This document shows, piece after piece, positions 25,161-35,000 of a stretch of 64,000 bases of DNA. The stretch spans positions 46,890 to 110,889 of the forward strand of contig JAIOYV010000007.1 in the NCBI GenBank assembly GCA_021740905.1, written 5' to 3'. The DNA is from Bacteroidales bacterium. GTDB lineage: Bacteria; Bacteroidota; Bacteroidia; Bacteroidales; M50B96. Position 1 is the stretch's first letter. Every line of letters starts with the position of its first letter. A model generated the notes under the pieces. That model worked only from the letters and a program-made list of their open reading frames with translations. It was not told the DNA's origin and did not search any database. The translations under genes were made by a program, and so were the position numbers.

Positions 25161-26849
25161 TTACTGAAACACAATCTTGCCATTATAACTCTTGTTGCCC
25201 TGAACCAGTTTCGCAAGGTAGATTCCTTTGGCCAGATAATCCAGTTCTATTTTTGCGGCTGGTTGGTTTTTTAGTACCGGTATTTCTTCGAGCATCCGGC
25301 CTTCGCTGTCGTAAATATAAAGCATGGCTTCTTTTAAGGGGTTTACCTCTGCCGGGAATTGTATACTGCATGTGCCATCATTTGGATTGGGGATAATAAT
25401 TAGCTCGTATGCAACGGTGCTTTTGGCGGGCACTTCGATTTGTGTTATGGTGCTGTCGTGCTTGGCGATGAAGAAACTTCTGCCCCATTCTGTTGAAATA
25501 AAAGTATTATTGCCAATTGAAAGTGTATCCCGAAAGCACCCTGATACGATGAGGTTGTTGGATTGATCGGCTTTAACCCTGCATGGGTTTCTCTCTGTTT
25601 TTCCAAAATATTCTACACCGAGGCAGGTACCATTGGGCAGGAAACGTGCTATGAACTGGTCTGTGCCGGTGTTCGATTCAACCGAAAAAGTCCCGAAATC
25701 GGCATGTCCGCTAATCACACCACTGAGCAAAATATTGTTGTTATGGTCTAACGACACATTAGGGTAATAAGAGTTAAGCACAGTATCCGAAATAGCAAAG
25801 TTTTGCATCCACAACAAATTGGCTGTCGAATTCAATTTCAACAGAAAAGTTTCGGGGTTTGTACTTAATGAATGAAGTGTATCCGAATCGACAATCAGGT
25901 TGTTCGTAAAGGAACCTGCAATCACGATATTGTTATTAGCATCAACATCAAACGAATAGCTTTGAACATTCGATTCAGAGGTAATTGTCTTGTACCATTC
26001 CAGATTCCCGCTTGTATCGTATTGACAAAGTAATAAGTTGTTTTTATCGCAGACGGAAATGAGTTGGATACTATCAATGCTAATAGTGTCGCTAAAATGC
26101 CCGCAGGCAATCAATTTGTCCTGTAATTTCTTGATAAACTGATAGGTTGAACCGGTAAATGTATTCTTTGCCCATAGGATATTTCCATTGACATCGTATT
26201 TTGCCAAATATCCCCCTGCCTGCAAATGGATAGCCGTATCGTTGCTGGTACGTGTACCACCCTCTAAATTTGCAGCAAAAGGATTGCTCCCAACCAGGTA
26301 GATATTACTGTTTTCATCGCTTACAGGATTACCAATATAACTGGAGGCTTCGTCAGCTATCAACCATGAATTAATACGATTTGCCCACAAGCAATTGCCT
26401 GCCGTATCATATTTTACAATAAAGTAATTTCCGGTTTCACCTCCGGGAAGTGTATATGGAGGGAAGTGACCATCAAACACATACATACCTGTGATAATAA
26501 GGGAGTTTGAATTATTATCATGTAAAATATATCGACCATATTCCCCATAACCAACATTAATATACATTTGAGTACCTCCTAAAGTTTTGAACCAGACAAG
26601 CTCACCGTTTTGGTTTAGTTTTCCAATCATAATGTCGTTCATTCCCTGGCAATTAAATGTATTTGAGCCAAATACCAGGCTATCATTAAATCCTCCCGTA
26701 AAATAAATATTGTTTTCGGTATCTATAACATATTCATTAATACCAGAATTATCTGCAATACCTTGTTTTACCCATTGCCATTGGCCAAAAGATGAGATAG
26801 TGAAAAGAACAAGGCTAAGCTGAACTATTATATGTTTTATTGTTTTCAT
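25161..26849 (-). CDS. T9SS-sorted secreted protein with SBBP-like repeats
   Basis: 562 residues. Signal peptide MKTIKHIIVQLSLVLFTISSFG. The middle consists of repeats of the type KYDxxGNxLWxK (for example YDTAGNCLWANRI, YDVNGNILWAKNT, YDTSGNLEWYKTI, LNSTANLLWMQNF), alternating with NNIxxxGSF segments: SBBP/beta-propeller-like repeats. C-terminal residues about 480-562 (IIPNPNDGTCSIQF ... LDYLAKGIYLAKL) form a T9SS type A sorting domain. Last gene of the operon, 12 bases after the GH5 gene. Probably exported to the surface; no enzymatic motif. Confidence 0.88.
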   Translation of the reverse strand: MKTIKHIIVQLSLVLFTISSFGQWQWVKQGIADNSGINEYVIDTENNIYFTGGFNDSLVFGSNTFNCQGMNDIMIGKLNQNGELVWFKTLGGTQMYINVGYGEYGRYILHDNNSNSLIITGMYVFDGHFPPYTLPGGETGNYFIVKYDTAGNCLWANRINSWLIADEASSYIGNPVSDENSNIYLVGSNPFAANLEGGTRTSNDTAIHLQAGGYLAKYDVNGNILWAKNTFTGSTYQFIKKLQDKLIACGHFSDTISIDSIQLISVCDKNNLLLCQYDTSGNLEWYKTITSESNVQSYSFDVDANNNIVIAGSFTNNLIVDSDTLHSLSTNPETFLLKLNSTANLLWMQNFAISDTVLNSYYPNVSLDHNNNILLSGVISGHADFGTFSVESNTGTDQFIARFLPNGTCLGVEYFGKTERNPCRVKADQSNNLIVSGCFRDTLSIGNNTFISTEWGRSFFIAKHDSTITQIEVPAKSTVAYELIIIPNPNDGTCSIQFPAEVNPLKEAMLYIYDSEGRMLEEIPVLKNQPAAKIELDYLAKGIYLAKLVQGNKSYNGKIVFQ

Positions 26850-26861
26850 GATTAATCTATT

Positions 26862-29087
26862 TTATTGTTTAATAATTTTCGATACAACTTTTTTATCATC
26901 GGTAAACAGGATGATGAGATATACCCCCGCCTGAATATTTTTTAAATCAATGACTGATTTTTGTGTAAGATCCACGAACCGCAGTAATTCGTTACCCAGT
27001 ATGTCAGTTATGACCACTGTGTATTTTGAATCACTGTTCTTACTCTCTACACTAAGATATTGCAAACACGGATTTGGATATATTGCAAAACTATTATCGC
27101 TTACCGGCTTAAATTGAAGTTGAATTTCTTTCAATTCTTGATGGTTATTATTTTGTGAACCCTGTGAAGAAGGATTTACAAGTTGGCTTTTTGCATTTGC
27201 AGGTACATTTGAGCAACCAGGGAAAGATGAACCAAGATGGACATGGATATTGCTCCCATTTTTTGCGTGAAAACCGGGTAGAAATTTTACACTTTTAAGT
27301 GCTTTGAAATCGGCCTCGCCTCCAATAGAACCGTTTCCATCAACAGTTACATCAGAAACAGTTAAGGTACGGGCCGCAGAAACCTGTTCGGTTTGGGTCA
27401 AGCCGATTGAATGGTTCGAATAAAGGGAATCAAATTGTACATATCTCTTTATATTATAAGTATGACCATTGGTAAAATTATACACTATCTTTAATTGATA
27501 GCCAAGTCCACCGATTTCAACCTTATCTAATTCCCTGTCATCATAATTTGGGTCAGGTAAGGTAATTTCAGGTGTATTGCTTGAAAAATAACCGTTTCCA
27601 TTTGTAAAAATGTCCACAGGTATCCTTTTTTGCTTACCAGAAATAAATAAATGATCGTATTTCCATATAGGTTTGACCAAGGCATGTTTTACATTTTCAA
27701 GGTTATGGTCTTTAATATACCCATATATGGTATTGGTATTTGGTTGAAAAGTTTCGTAAAAGTAGGGTGGTTCGGTACAGGGTTGCTTTTCGGGTGGGGA
27801 TTCTGCAAAATTGCGAAAAGCCTCGACACAGTCTTTTTCGTTTGTATCCCATGTAGGTGAGTTGTTTCCAAACCTTAAAAGACCAAAATAGTTCTGGTGG
27901 GCTGCTATTGGGTCTGATTCGCTATACCAGTGGACATTTTGGTACATCCACCACGAGTATCCCGAACCACAGTTTTGGCAATATTCAAGACTTGCCACGG
28001 CATAATCTTTTTGATGGTCTTCATCACCATACATATATGGATAGTCATACAAAGCAACCGGAAGGTTTACTACATTATCATCCGATGAATATCCTGTTTC
28101 GCCAATAATCCAGGGGATTGTACTTACCTTATTCATCCAATATAATTGATTTAATCTTGCGCTCATCATAACCTCATCATTATAAAACCGTGGTACGGGA
28201 TAGAGATGAATACTATAAAAGTCTAATTTTAAACAGCCTATATCGTAATACCATAAATCTCTTTTGCCATGACCCCCAAATGTAACCAAATGATTTGGAT
28301 CGTTCTGTTTTATTGCATCGCACCACATGCTTACAAAGTTACAACAATCCTCCTTAGTCCATGGTGCATTTGATACACCCTGCATATGCATACTTCCTTG
28401 TAATGGTTCGTTTATGAGATCATATCCTAGAAGGGCAGGATGATTTGCCAAAGCTGTTGCCAATAATCCCAGATATGATGCCCAATTCGCTGCAACAGTA
28501 TAGTCATAAGAAGCATAATACTCTTCACCGGTTGAATCATCATATCCATCATGCACTAAATAGATGACTTTTAATCCAGCTGTTTGTGCCAGGTCTAATA
28601 TATTTAGAAGTACATTGTACAATTTTTGATTATTTTGATGATAGTAGTCAGTAAAAGAGATATCATACCAGAGGTGGGAGGAGTAGTTATTTACATCTGT
28701 CGCAACTAAAGATAGGTCTAATGCACCTGTAGATGGATTTGGCTTAATGTATGGCCCTGGCTTACCAATTCTTATTGTATTAAACCCCATTTCTTTAACC
28801 TTATTTAAATGAGTGATCCAATCAGCATTACAACTGATCTCAGAGTTACATTCACAATTATTAGTTTGACCATAAGAAAATGCAGGAGTTGAGAAAAAAT
28901 CGGTATTAGATACCGAGCTGTTGTATATAATTCCACTGGAAAAATTAAGTACGACAGGATAAAATGGTTCCCCTTCTATTCTGAATTCGTCTCCGTATAA
29001 TTCTACAAATTGGGCCTGTAGGCATAATGGAGGATAAGCTACTATAATAAGCAAGCTTAAAAGTACTAAAAACAATCGCTTATTCAT
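26862..29087 (-). CDS. Secreted GH5-like glycoside hydrolase with T9SS signal
   Basis: 741 residues. Signal peptide MNKRLFLVLLSLLIIVAYPPLCLQAQ. TIM-barrel of GH5 type: MGFNTIRIG strand, acid/base Glu in LGYDLINEPLQG (about residue 226), nucleophile Glu in WIIGETGYSSDD (about 330). Followed by a linker, a 3-coathanger-stack-like segment (LPGFHAKNGSNIHVHLG, about 610-630) and a C-terminal T9SS type A domain (AIYPNPCLQYLSVES ... NIQAGVYLIIL). Probably cleaves an extracellular beta-glucan or mannan; exact specificity is not readable. Its ATG overlaps the upstream stop (ATGA), implying translational coupling. Confidence 0.88.
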   Translation of the reverse strand: MNKRLFLVLLSLLIIVAYPPLCLQAQFVELYGDEFRIEGEPFYPVVLNFSSGIIYNSSVSNTDFFSTPAFSYGQTNNCECNSEISCNADWITHLNKVKEMGFNTIRIGKPGPYIKPNPSTGALDLSLVATDVNNYSSHLWYDISFTDYYHQNNQKLYNVLLNILDLAQTAGLKVIYLVHDGYDDSTGEEYYASYDYTVAANWASYLGLLATALANHPALLGYDLINEPLQGSMHMQGVSNAPWTKEDCCNFVSMWCDAIKQNDPNHLVTFGGHGKRDLWYYDIGCLKLDFYSIHLYPVPRFYNDEVMMSARLNQLYWMNKVSTIPWIIGETGYSSDDNVVNLPVALYDYPYMYGDEDHQKDYAVASLEYCQNCGSGYSWWMYQNVHWYSESDPIAAHQNYFGLLRFGNNSPTWDTNEKDCVEAFRNFAESPPEKQPCTEPPYFYETFQPNTNTIYGYIKDHNLENVKHALVKPIWKYDHLFISGKQKRIPVDIFTNGNGYFSSNTPEITLPDPNYDDRELDKVEIGGLGYQLKIVYNFTNGHTYNIKRYVQFDSLYSNHSIGLTQTEQVSAARTLTVSDVTVDGNGSIGGEADFKALKSVKFLPGFHAKNGSNIHVHLGSSFPGCSNVPANAKSQLVNPSSQGSQNNNHQELKEIQLQFKPVSDNSFAIYPNPCLQYLSVESKNSDSKYTVVITDILGNELLRFVDLTQKSVIDLKNIQAGVYLIILFTDDKKVVSKIIKQ

Positions 29088-30322
29088 TTTTCCAAAGGAT
29101 TAAGTTGTTCCTGGGCTTGTAGCCTGTGTATTTCAATTTCCTGCTCCTGAATTTTCTTGTTTAATTCAATCACATAGAGAGTCAGTTCTTCTACTTTTTG
29201 CAATAGAAGGGCATCCATTTCACCCAGGTTAAGACCGTTTTCAATTACTTCCTGCTCACTTGGTACATCAGGCAAGTGTTTGTGGTTTTTTATAAATTGT
29301 TCAACTTCTTTAAGAGGCTTTAGTTTGTAATTGTCGTTAAACACAAAATCGGAAAAACCTGTTAAAGTGACCTCCACTTCCTTGGCCGTAATTTTTCCGT
29401 TTACGGCCAACATTGACTGAGGTTCGGCTTGCCCAATTCCTACCCAACCTTGATTAGTAATCCTTAAACCTATTTCGGAATTATTGAAATACCCACTTGG
29501 GGCAATTGCAAACCCTGCATTCAGGTTCCCGGCAATACCTTCATTGTCGTTCCAAAATATCCCAAAGTCGCCATCTTCTGCAATCGGAGTTGGCCATCCA
29601 TCTGACTTAGACACAAAAAACATTGATCTATTTGGTGTGGTAGTATTTTTGGAGGTTAATGTAAGGAGCTTTTGATTAGTGGCACTTTCTTTCTCTACAT
29701 TCAGTAATCCGCTAATATGTTGGTTGCCGTTTACATCAAGTTTATAACCTGATGGTGTTACCCCAATCCCGAGTTTACCGCTTAAATATTGATTCCCCCT
29801 TACATCTAATGCGGATTGAGGATTGTCGGTATTTATTCCAACTTTAAACACCTGTTCATGGCAATAGGTGTAAATTATGTTGGGATCATAGCTCCAGCTT
29901 GCAAAATAATTTCCTTGCGCGTCAGGTCCAACGCAATAAACTTCGTCTTGTGTTGCTATTTCACCATCCGGTTTAACGACCAAAGATTTCGGCAGAATTG
30001 TCGATTCATCGATGTATTTCCGCATTATAATATCCCCCTCCACTATCAGGTCTTCTTTCACCCGCGAGGACATCATAATAATACTGTCGTTGAAAAGGGA
30101 GGCACTGTCCACTTCCATCGTGCCTGTAAATTTACTGCTGCCCACCACTTCGAGTTTGTGGGTCGGGTTGGTTGTGCCTATGCCCACATTGCCATTGTTG
30201 TTTAAGGCGTTGCTGTTAGCATTGGGGTTAGGTTGGTTTTGCGCAATAACATAAGTCGGGCAAGCCATTAAAATTACAATTAGTATGGCCAAACTAGTGG
30301 TAGATGTAAGTAGGTGTTTCAT
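29084..30322 (-). CDS. Secreted tail-fibre-like protein
   Basis: 412 residues. Signal peptide ending VIAQ (about 28). Contains NGNVGIGTTNPTHKLEV, GIGVTPSGYKLDVNG and WVGIGQAEPQSMLAVNG repeats, each a short beta-segment typical of Bacteroidota tail-fibre/adhesin-like proteins, then LKPLKEVEQFIKNHKHLPDVPSEQE and a C-terminal coiled coil (EELTLYVIELNKKIQEQEIEIHRLQAQEQ). The end resembles the conserved tail of such proteins but lacks a chaperone peptidase. First gene of the operon. Confidence 0.85.
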   Translation of the reverse strand: MKHLLTSTTSLAILIVILMACPTYVIAQNQPNPNANSNALNNNGNVGIGTTNPTHKLEVVGSSKFTGTMEVDSASLFNDSIIMMSSRVKEDLIVEGDIIMRKYIDESTILPKSLVVKPDGEIATQDEVYCVGPDAQGNYFASWSYDPNIIYTYCHEQVFKVGINTDNPQSALDVRGNQYLSGKLGIGVTPSGYKLDVNGNQHISGLLNVEKESATNQKLLTLTSKNTTTPNRSMFFVSKSDGWPTPIAEDGDFGIFWNDNEGIAGNLNAGFAIAPSGYFNNSEIGLRITNQGWVGIGQAEPQSMLAVNGKITAKEVEVTLTGFSDFVFNDNYKLKPLKEVEQFIKNHKHLPDVPSEQEVIENGLNLGEMDALLLQKVEELTLYVIELNKKIQEQEIEIHRLQAQEQLNPLEK

Positions 30323-30363
30323 GTTTAGTATTTTTTTAGGTATTAATATTAAAATGATGCTAC

Positions 30364-30393
30364 CAAATATATTTTGAAGGGGGGGGGGTAAAC
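30364..30393 (-). promoter_or_regulatory. Promoter with 10-C homopolymer in the spacer
   Basis: On the minus strand GTTT (30393-30390) is followed by a spacer that includes ten C (complement of 30379-30388) and then TATATTTG (30371-30364), an exact TAnnTTTG. The ATG of the tail-fibre-like gene lies about 40 bases further. Slippage of the C run would alter the -33/-7 spacing. Confidence 0.5.
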
Positions 30394-30780
30394 TATGATA
30401 TTTGTCATGTTATGAAAATATATAATAATTTAGAAAGATTCTATATTGTGTATGTGAATTGAGTTTATGTCATTGTTATATTGGGTTATATGACAAATGG
30501 TTGTTTTGTGGTTGTGCACTTTAGAAATTGCATATACCTGCCGGATTCAAAAAATATTTCATCCTGAACAAAATTTGTATTTGCTAAATCTACATATCAT
30601 AGTCTAAATATAAGTTAGTTATATGTGTGTCATAATTATGTAAAATAAATAAGCCGTGCTTAATCAGCAACTCATTTTCTCGATCAGAACAGGTATTGAT
30701 AGTTAGGAAATTGGCTTGCAAAAACGATGTCACATACTCTTTGGGATTGCTCGAAGGCATCCCGGCAATATTCCCCTTCA
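30394..30780. other. Intergenic stretch, no supported gene
   Basis: AT-rich and without a credible gene. A frame at 30590-30841 on the minus strand overlaps the palindromes to its right and is not counted. Confidence 0.45.
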
Positions 30781-30784
30781 GGTA

Positions 30785-30968
30785 GAGACGCAAGGCTTGC
30801 GTCTCAGTTTTGATGTTCCACACCGGGTTACTCAAAGTCACGCCGTGGGTTGATGGATGGCAGGAATTCCTGCAAAGTACTCATCGGATGACTCGAAGTC
30901 ATCCGATGAGTTGGGGTTCAAGACTTTTGCCGGGTATACTTGTAGAGACGCACGGCCGTGCGTCTCTA
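30785..30968. repeat. Cluster of five palindromes (two REP-like families)
   Basis: 30785-30805: GAGACGCAAG-G-CTTGCGTCTC. 30819-30849: degenerate 33-base element (CACACCGGGTTACT / AGTCACGCCGTGGG). 30860-30873: GCAGGAATTCCTGC. 30879-30911: perfect arms ACTCATCGGATGACT and AGTCATCCGATGAGT around CGA. 30943-30968: 26-base perfect palindrome with half-site TAGAGACGCACGG. Other copies of the two families occur at 25120, 46554 and (decayed) 42188. Confidence 0.8.
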
Positions 30969-31144
30969 ATGGATCGCAGAACCCGGGTGGATATATTTCG
31001 ATATCCCTGGTTGGTGCAGTTAATATTCAAGGGGTACGCTTCAAAAGTTACTGTTTCAACCGACTGGTTCAAAGTTAGAAGTCTAGCCATTATCAACCTT
31101 ACTGCTTTTACTATTAACAGAGGTAAACTTTTGAAGTGATGCCA

Positions 31145-31235
31145 GCACACCTTACTCACCTACTCACCCACTTACCTTACTCACCCACTTACCCACTCAC
31201 CTACTTAACTACTCAACTCAATTACCCAATCAACC
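31145..31235. repeat. Short-unit array (CACTTACC / ACTCACCC)
   Basis: About ten degenerate copies of a 7-8 base unit (CTTACTCACC, CCACTTACC, CTACTTAACTACTCAACTCAA), 70 bases before the SDR gene. Belongs in style to the stop-codon arrays but does not abut a visible gene end. Confidence 0.6.
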
Positions 31236-31301
31236 TTTTAAAAAAATGAAGTGATGCTCAAAAAAAAACCATAACTTTACAAGGAATCAATTTTAACTAC
31301 G

Positions 31302-32003
31302 ATGAACATAATAATAACAGGGGCAAGTCGAGGTTTGGGGTACGAAATATCAAAAATACTTGCCCATGACAATCAGCATAAAATATTGGCCATTGCCAGG
31401 GACAAAGAGGCGTTGGGAACATTACAAAGTGGGGCCGTGCATGGGAATATCCTAGCTTTTCCTTTCGATCTTGAAGAACTGGCAGCTAAAAAGGAAATGT
31501 TTCTTTCTTCCATAAAAAAAGAAATGCCCCATGTCGATGTTTTGATAAACAATGCCGGATTTCTGGGCAAATGTAATTTCGATGAGGTAGGTTGCGAACT
31601 TTCTGAAAAGATTTTCCGGGTGAATTTTTTCGCCCCGGTGGCTTTAACCCGCTTGTTGCTTCCGCTTATGGGGGGCTTAAGTAATTCGCATGTGGTGAAT
31701 ATTGGCAGCATGGGTGGGTTTCAGGGGAGTGCTAAGTTTCCAGGCCTGGCCTATTACAGTGCCAGCAAAGCAGCTCTTGCTTGTTTTACCGAATGTCTGG
31801 CTGCCGAACTTTCCGATACTAATATCAGTTTTAATTGCCTGGCCTTGGGATCGGCCCAAACCGAAATGCTGGAGGAAGCTTTCCCCGATTTCAAAGCCCC
31901 CCTCCAAGCCCACGAAATGGCAACCTATATTGCCGATTTTGCTATCAACGGTCAGAAATATTTTAATGGCAAGATAATCCCTGTATCGATTTCAACTCCA
32001 TAG
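31302..32003 (+). CDS. SDR family oxidoreductase
   Basis: 233 residues, classical short-chain dehydrogenase/reductase. Cofactor motif TGASRGLG (7-14), NNAG (about 88-91), catalytic Ser in NIGSMGG (about 137) and YSASK (about 152-156). The arginine after TGASR suggests NADPH preference. Substrate unknown; it converges with the CotH gene, with 15 bases between the stops. Confidence 0.9.
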   Translation: MNIIITGASRGLGYEISKILAHDNQHKILAIARDKEALGTLQSGAVHGNILAFPFDLEELAAKKEMFLSSIKKEMPHVDVLINNAGFLGKCNFDEVGCELSEKIFRVNFFAPVALTRLLLPLMGGLSNSHVVNIGSMGGFQGSAKFPGLAYYSASKAALACFTECLAAELSDTNISFNCLALGSAQTEMLEEAFPDFKAPLQAHEMATYIADFAINGQKYFNGKIIPVSISTP

Positions 32004-32018
32004 GCAATTTTGCAAAGC

Positions 32019-35000
32019 CTAATTGGGTGGATAGTTGAATGTCTGGGGAATGTTCATTTTTATTAAATATCCCTTGCCCGGCTGCATATCGCCTATGGCA
32101 TTTAAGTTGAACGCGGGCCAGAATACGCTCCCTTCGCTGGTTTTAACAATCGAAATATGCTGGACAATGGGCAAAAGCATATCGATTATAGGCCCGGGTG
32201 TATCGCGCAAATAGCCCATAATCGTCCACCCCCCGGGCAAATTAATCGGAAATGATTCAGGTACTACCTGCTGACCTGTTATGAATAAAGTGTCAGTTTG
32301 GCTTATTTTTATTTGATAGCCAAATCCCGTTTCTAAATCGCCTATGGCATTCAGGTTGAAAAAGGGCCAGAACACCAAGCCGTTTTTATCTTTTACGATA
32401 ATCACATGATCAACTATATCTTGTAGAACCGAGTCCAACAAAGGGGCGGCTGGCACAACATAATTCGAGAAATATCTCCAGCCCTCTGTAAGCGTGATCG
32501 CCTGCACAACCTGCACATAATTGCTTGCACCGGGCGTTGTAGCGATGAAGAATATCCAGTTCGGGCTGGCATCGGGTGCCCTGCCAAAGGAAACATCGGA
32601 AGTTTGAGCACCAAAACTTATCGAATCACAAATGAAGAAAGATCCCGCTGAAGCTTGGGAGAGGATAATATCTTCTCCATCAATACTTAGCTTTATATTG
32701 AGATGATTGGCTCCCTGCTCCGGCTCTTTGTCGGCCCAAAATATTTTGTATTCACCAGGCGAAATTACCGTTGAACTTGTGCCGGAAGTGATTTGCCATT
32801 TACCGGGATCCACTATTTCGTCGCTGATGTACCAACCAGCCACATCTATAGTATCGGAGCCGGGGTTGTAAATTTCGATCCAGTCGTCGTGATCGCCAAA
32901 ATTATCGACCGTATCGTTGGCATTGCCGGCCATAAATTCGTTGATCACCAAAGTGGTCGGGACAATAGGCACGGAAACGTAGTTGGCAACGATAAAGAGA
33001 TTTCCATCCGGGCTTAACGTCAGGGTATCTTGCCCTGTAATGGTATCGCCTGTCCAGCCTTGAAATACATATCCTGGATTGGGCAATGGCCATACTTTTA
33101 TGGGCACATCCCGAAAGTAGATGCCGCTCCAGGGAAATGTTTCCAGCAAAAGGCTGTTGACATTGATGTTGCCAGCCCCGGCAGTATTTGACGAAACAAG
33201 TAAAGTGAAAAGTCCATTTTGCAATTGAAATTCAGTTGTGATAAATCCGCGGATATTTGATCTCCTATATAATGCAAAAGTGCGAAGAGTCTCAACATTG
33301 TTTTCCCAAATGGTTTGATTACCACCATACTTGGCAAAATGCAAGGCCATCGTGCTTTCTATTTGTGCGGCGCACGAATCGATCAGTGCAATTACCGTAT
33401 CCTTATGAAAGGTATAATTTAAACAATCGGCAAAGCGGTTGATAAACATATTCTTGAATTCATCATTTTCCACCAATTTTCTAAATAGAAAAGTCGACCA
33501 GGGTGGGTTTGGCCATTCCGGGTCGCCATTGGGGGCTAAGGCTAATGCAAGGGTATTGGAATTGTACCCGCCCCAATAGCCAAAGCCAAAATCGGTGTCG
33601 AACAAAATCCAACGGAACTTCCCATCGAAAGTCCTGGGACTCCAATATTTTACATTGTTGCCTGGCCAGTCCAGATTATCGAAATAAATGTTCGACAATT
33701 GATAGAGGGCATAATTTTCCACATCCATCCTACTTTTAATCTCCTCGTAATTGGCCTGGATGGAAAGTGAATTATTTGCGATGTATTGGATCATCTGCCT
33801 ATAGCTAAGGCTGTCGCCTGCAACGGCATGTCCTTCAAGTTCGAGCAAATCAATTTCATCCTTATCGATCGATGGATGGTTGGCAGCCAGATAGTTCTCG
33901 TTTATTTTCTCTCTGATATTTGTAATTCCATAGAATTCTCCATTTAGATAAACGATAGCAGGCCGGTATGCCTGAATATCCATATCGAGTTTTCGCAGCA
34001 AACTTGTCATCATGGCATCGCGAAACATGGTATTGTTCCAGTCGTTTCCCGAATTACGAAATACGAGGTTATCAAATTTATCGATGGGTTTTGAAGGGAA
34101 TACTTGATAGTTTAAATTATCTGATCCATATTTCTTCCTGAAATAAATGGCGAGCGATTTTTGAGCAAAAGCACGTGTCCATCCTCCATAAACCTGCATC
34201 CCGGCATCGAGGCTAAAAGCCAAACTGCTATCCTGTTCGAAAAAGGCGATATGCACCGGACGTTCCCAGTCTTGCCAGAAGTTTGCACCGTAATAGGGGT
34301 AAACACTACTTGCGTTGTTGCCCAAAACCAACATACCTGTGTCGGATTGCCATAGGTTGTTTGAGTCGGTACTAATGGAGACCACGGGCAAGTCAAAACT
34401 TTGACCTATAAAGTAAGTGTGACTTCCTATACTTCCCGGATATTTAATGGGGCTAAAAATTCGTGCCCGTACAATCATTACATCATCAACAACAATGGGT
34501 GTCGAATAAATATTTGAAGCAGTCGTAGGCTCGCTGCCGTCGGTTGTATAATAGATAGTTTCGGCGGCCAGATTTCCCGAAAGGGTTAAACTGAAACTAC
34601 TATTGTAAAAACCACCGATGTGTGAGAATTCTACATCTGAGCATAATCCCAAACATTGGTACATTAGGGATGCAGCACCGGGGCTGGGTTGATTGGTGAA
34701 GCACCAGATTGAGCCGCCATCTATACCGCGCCCGTACGAAAGAGGGTAGGGGATATTATCGTAGCTTATCTGATCAATGATATTCCCAACAGAATCGCTA
34801 AGGGTAATGGTTTCGCCTATGGATGAAAGTTTAAAATCGGTATGTATTTGTGGGATTTGCGCTTCAATATACGATGGCACTCCCGATGGATTGGATGGTG
34901 CAGTGTCCATTCCCAGGGTGAGCATGGGGATAAGGCTTTGATCGTCTCCATTGGAGGAACTATTTTGTCCCTGGATGGCTATAACATTGGTCCCTTCAAC

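Noticed and set aside
30590..30841. 83-residue minus-strand frame
   Set aside because: Begins inside the palindrome cluster; composition looks non-coding.
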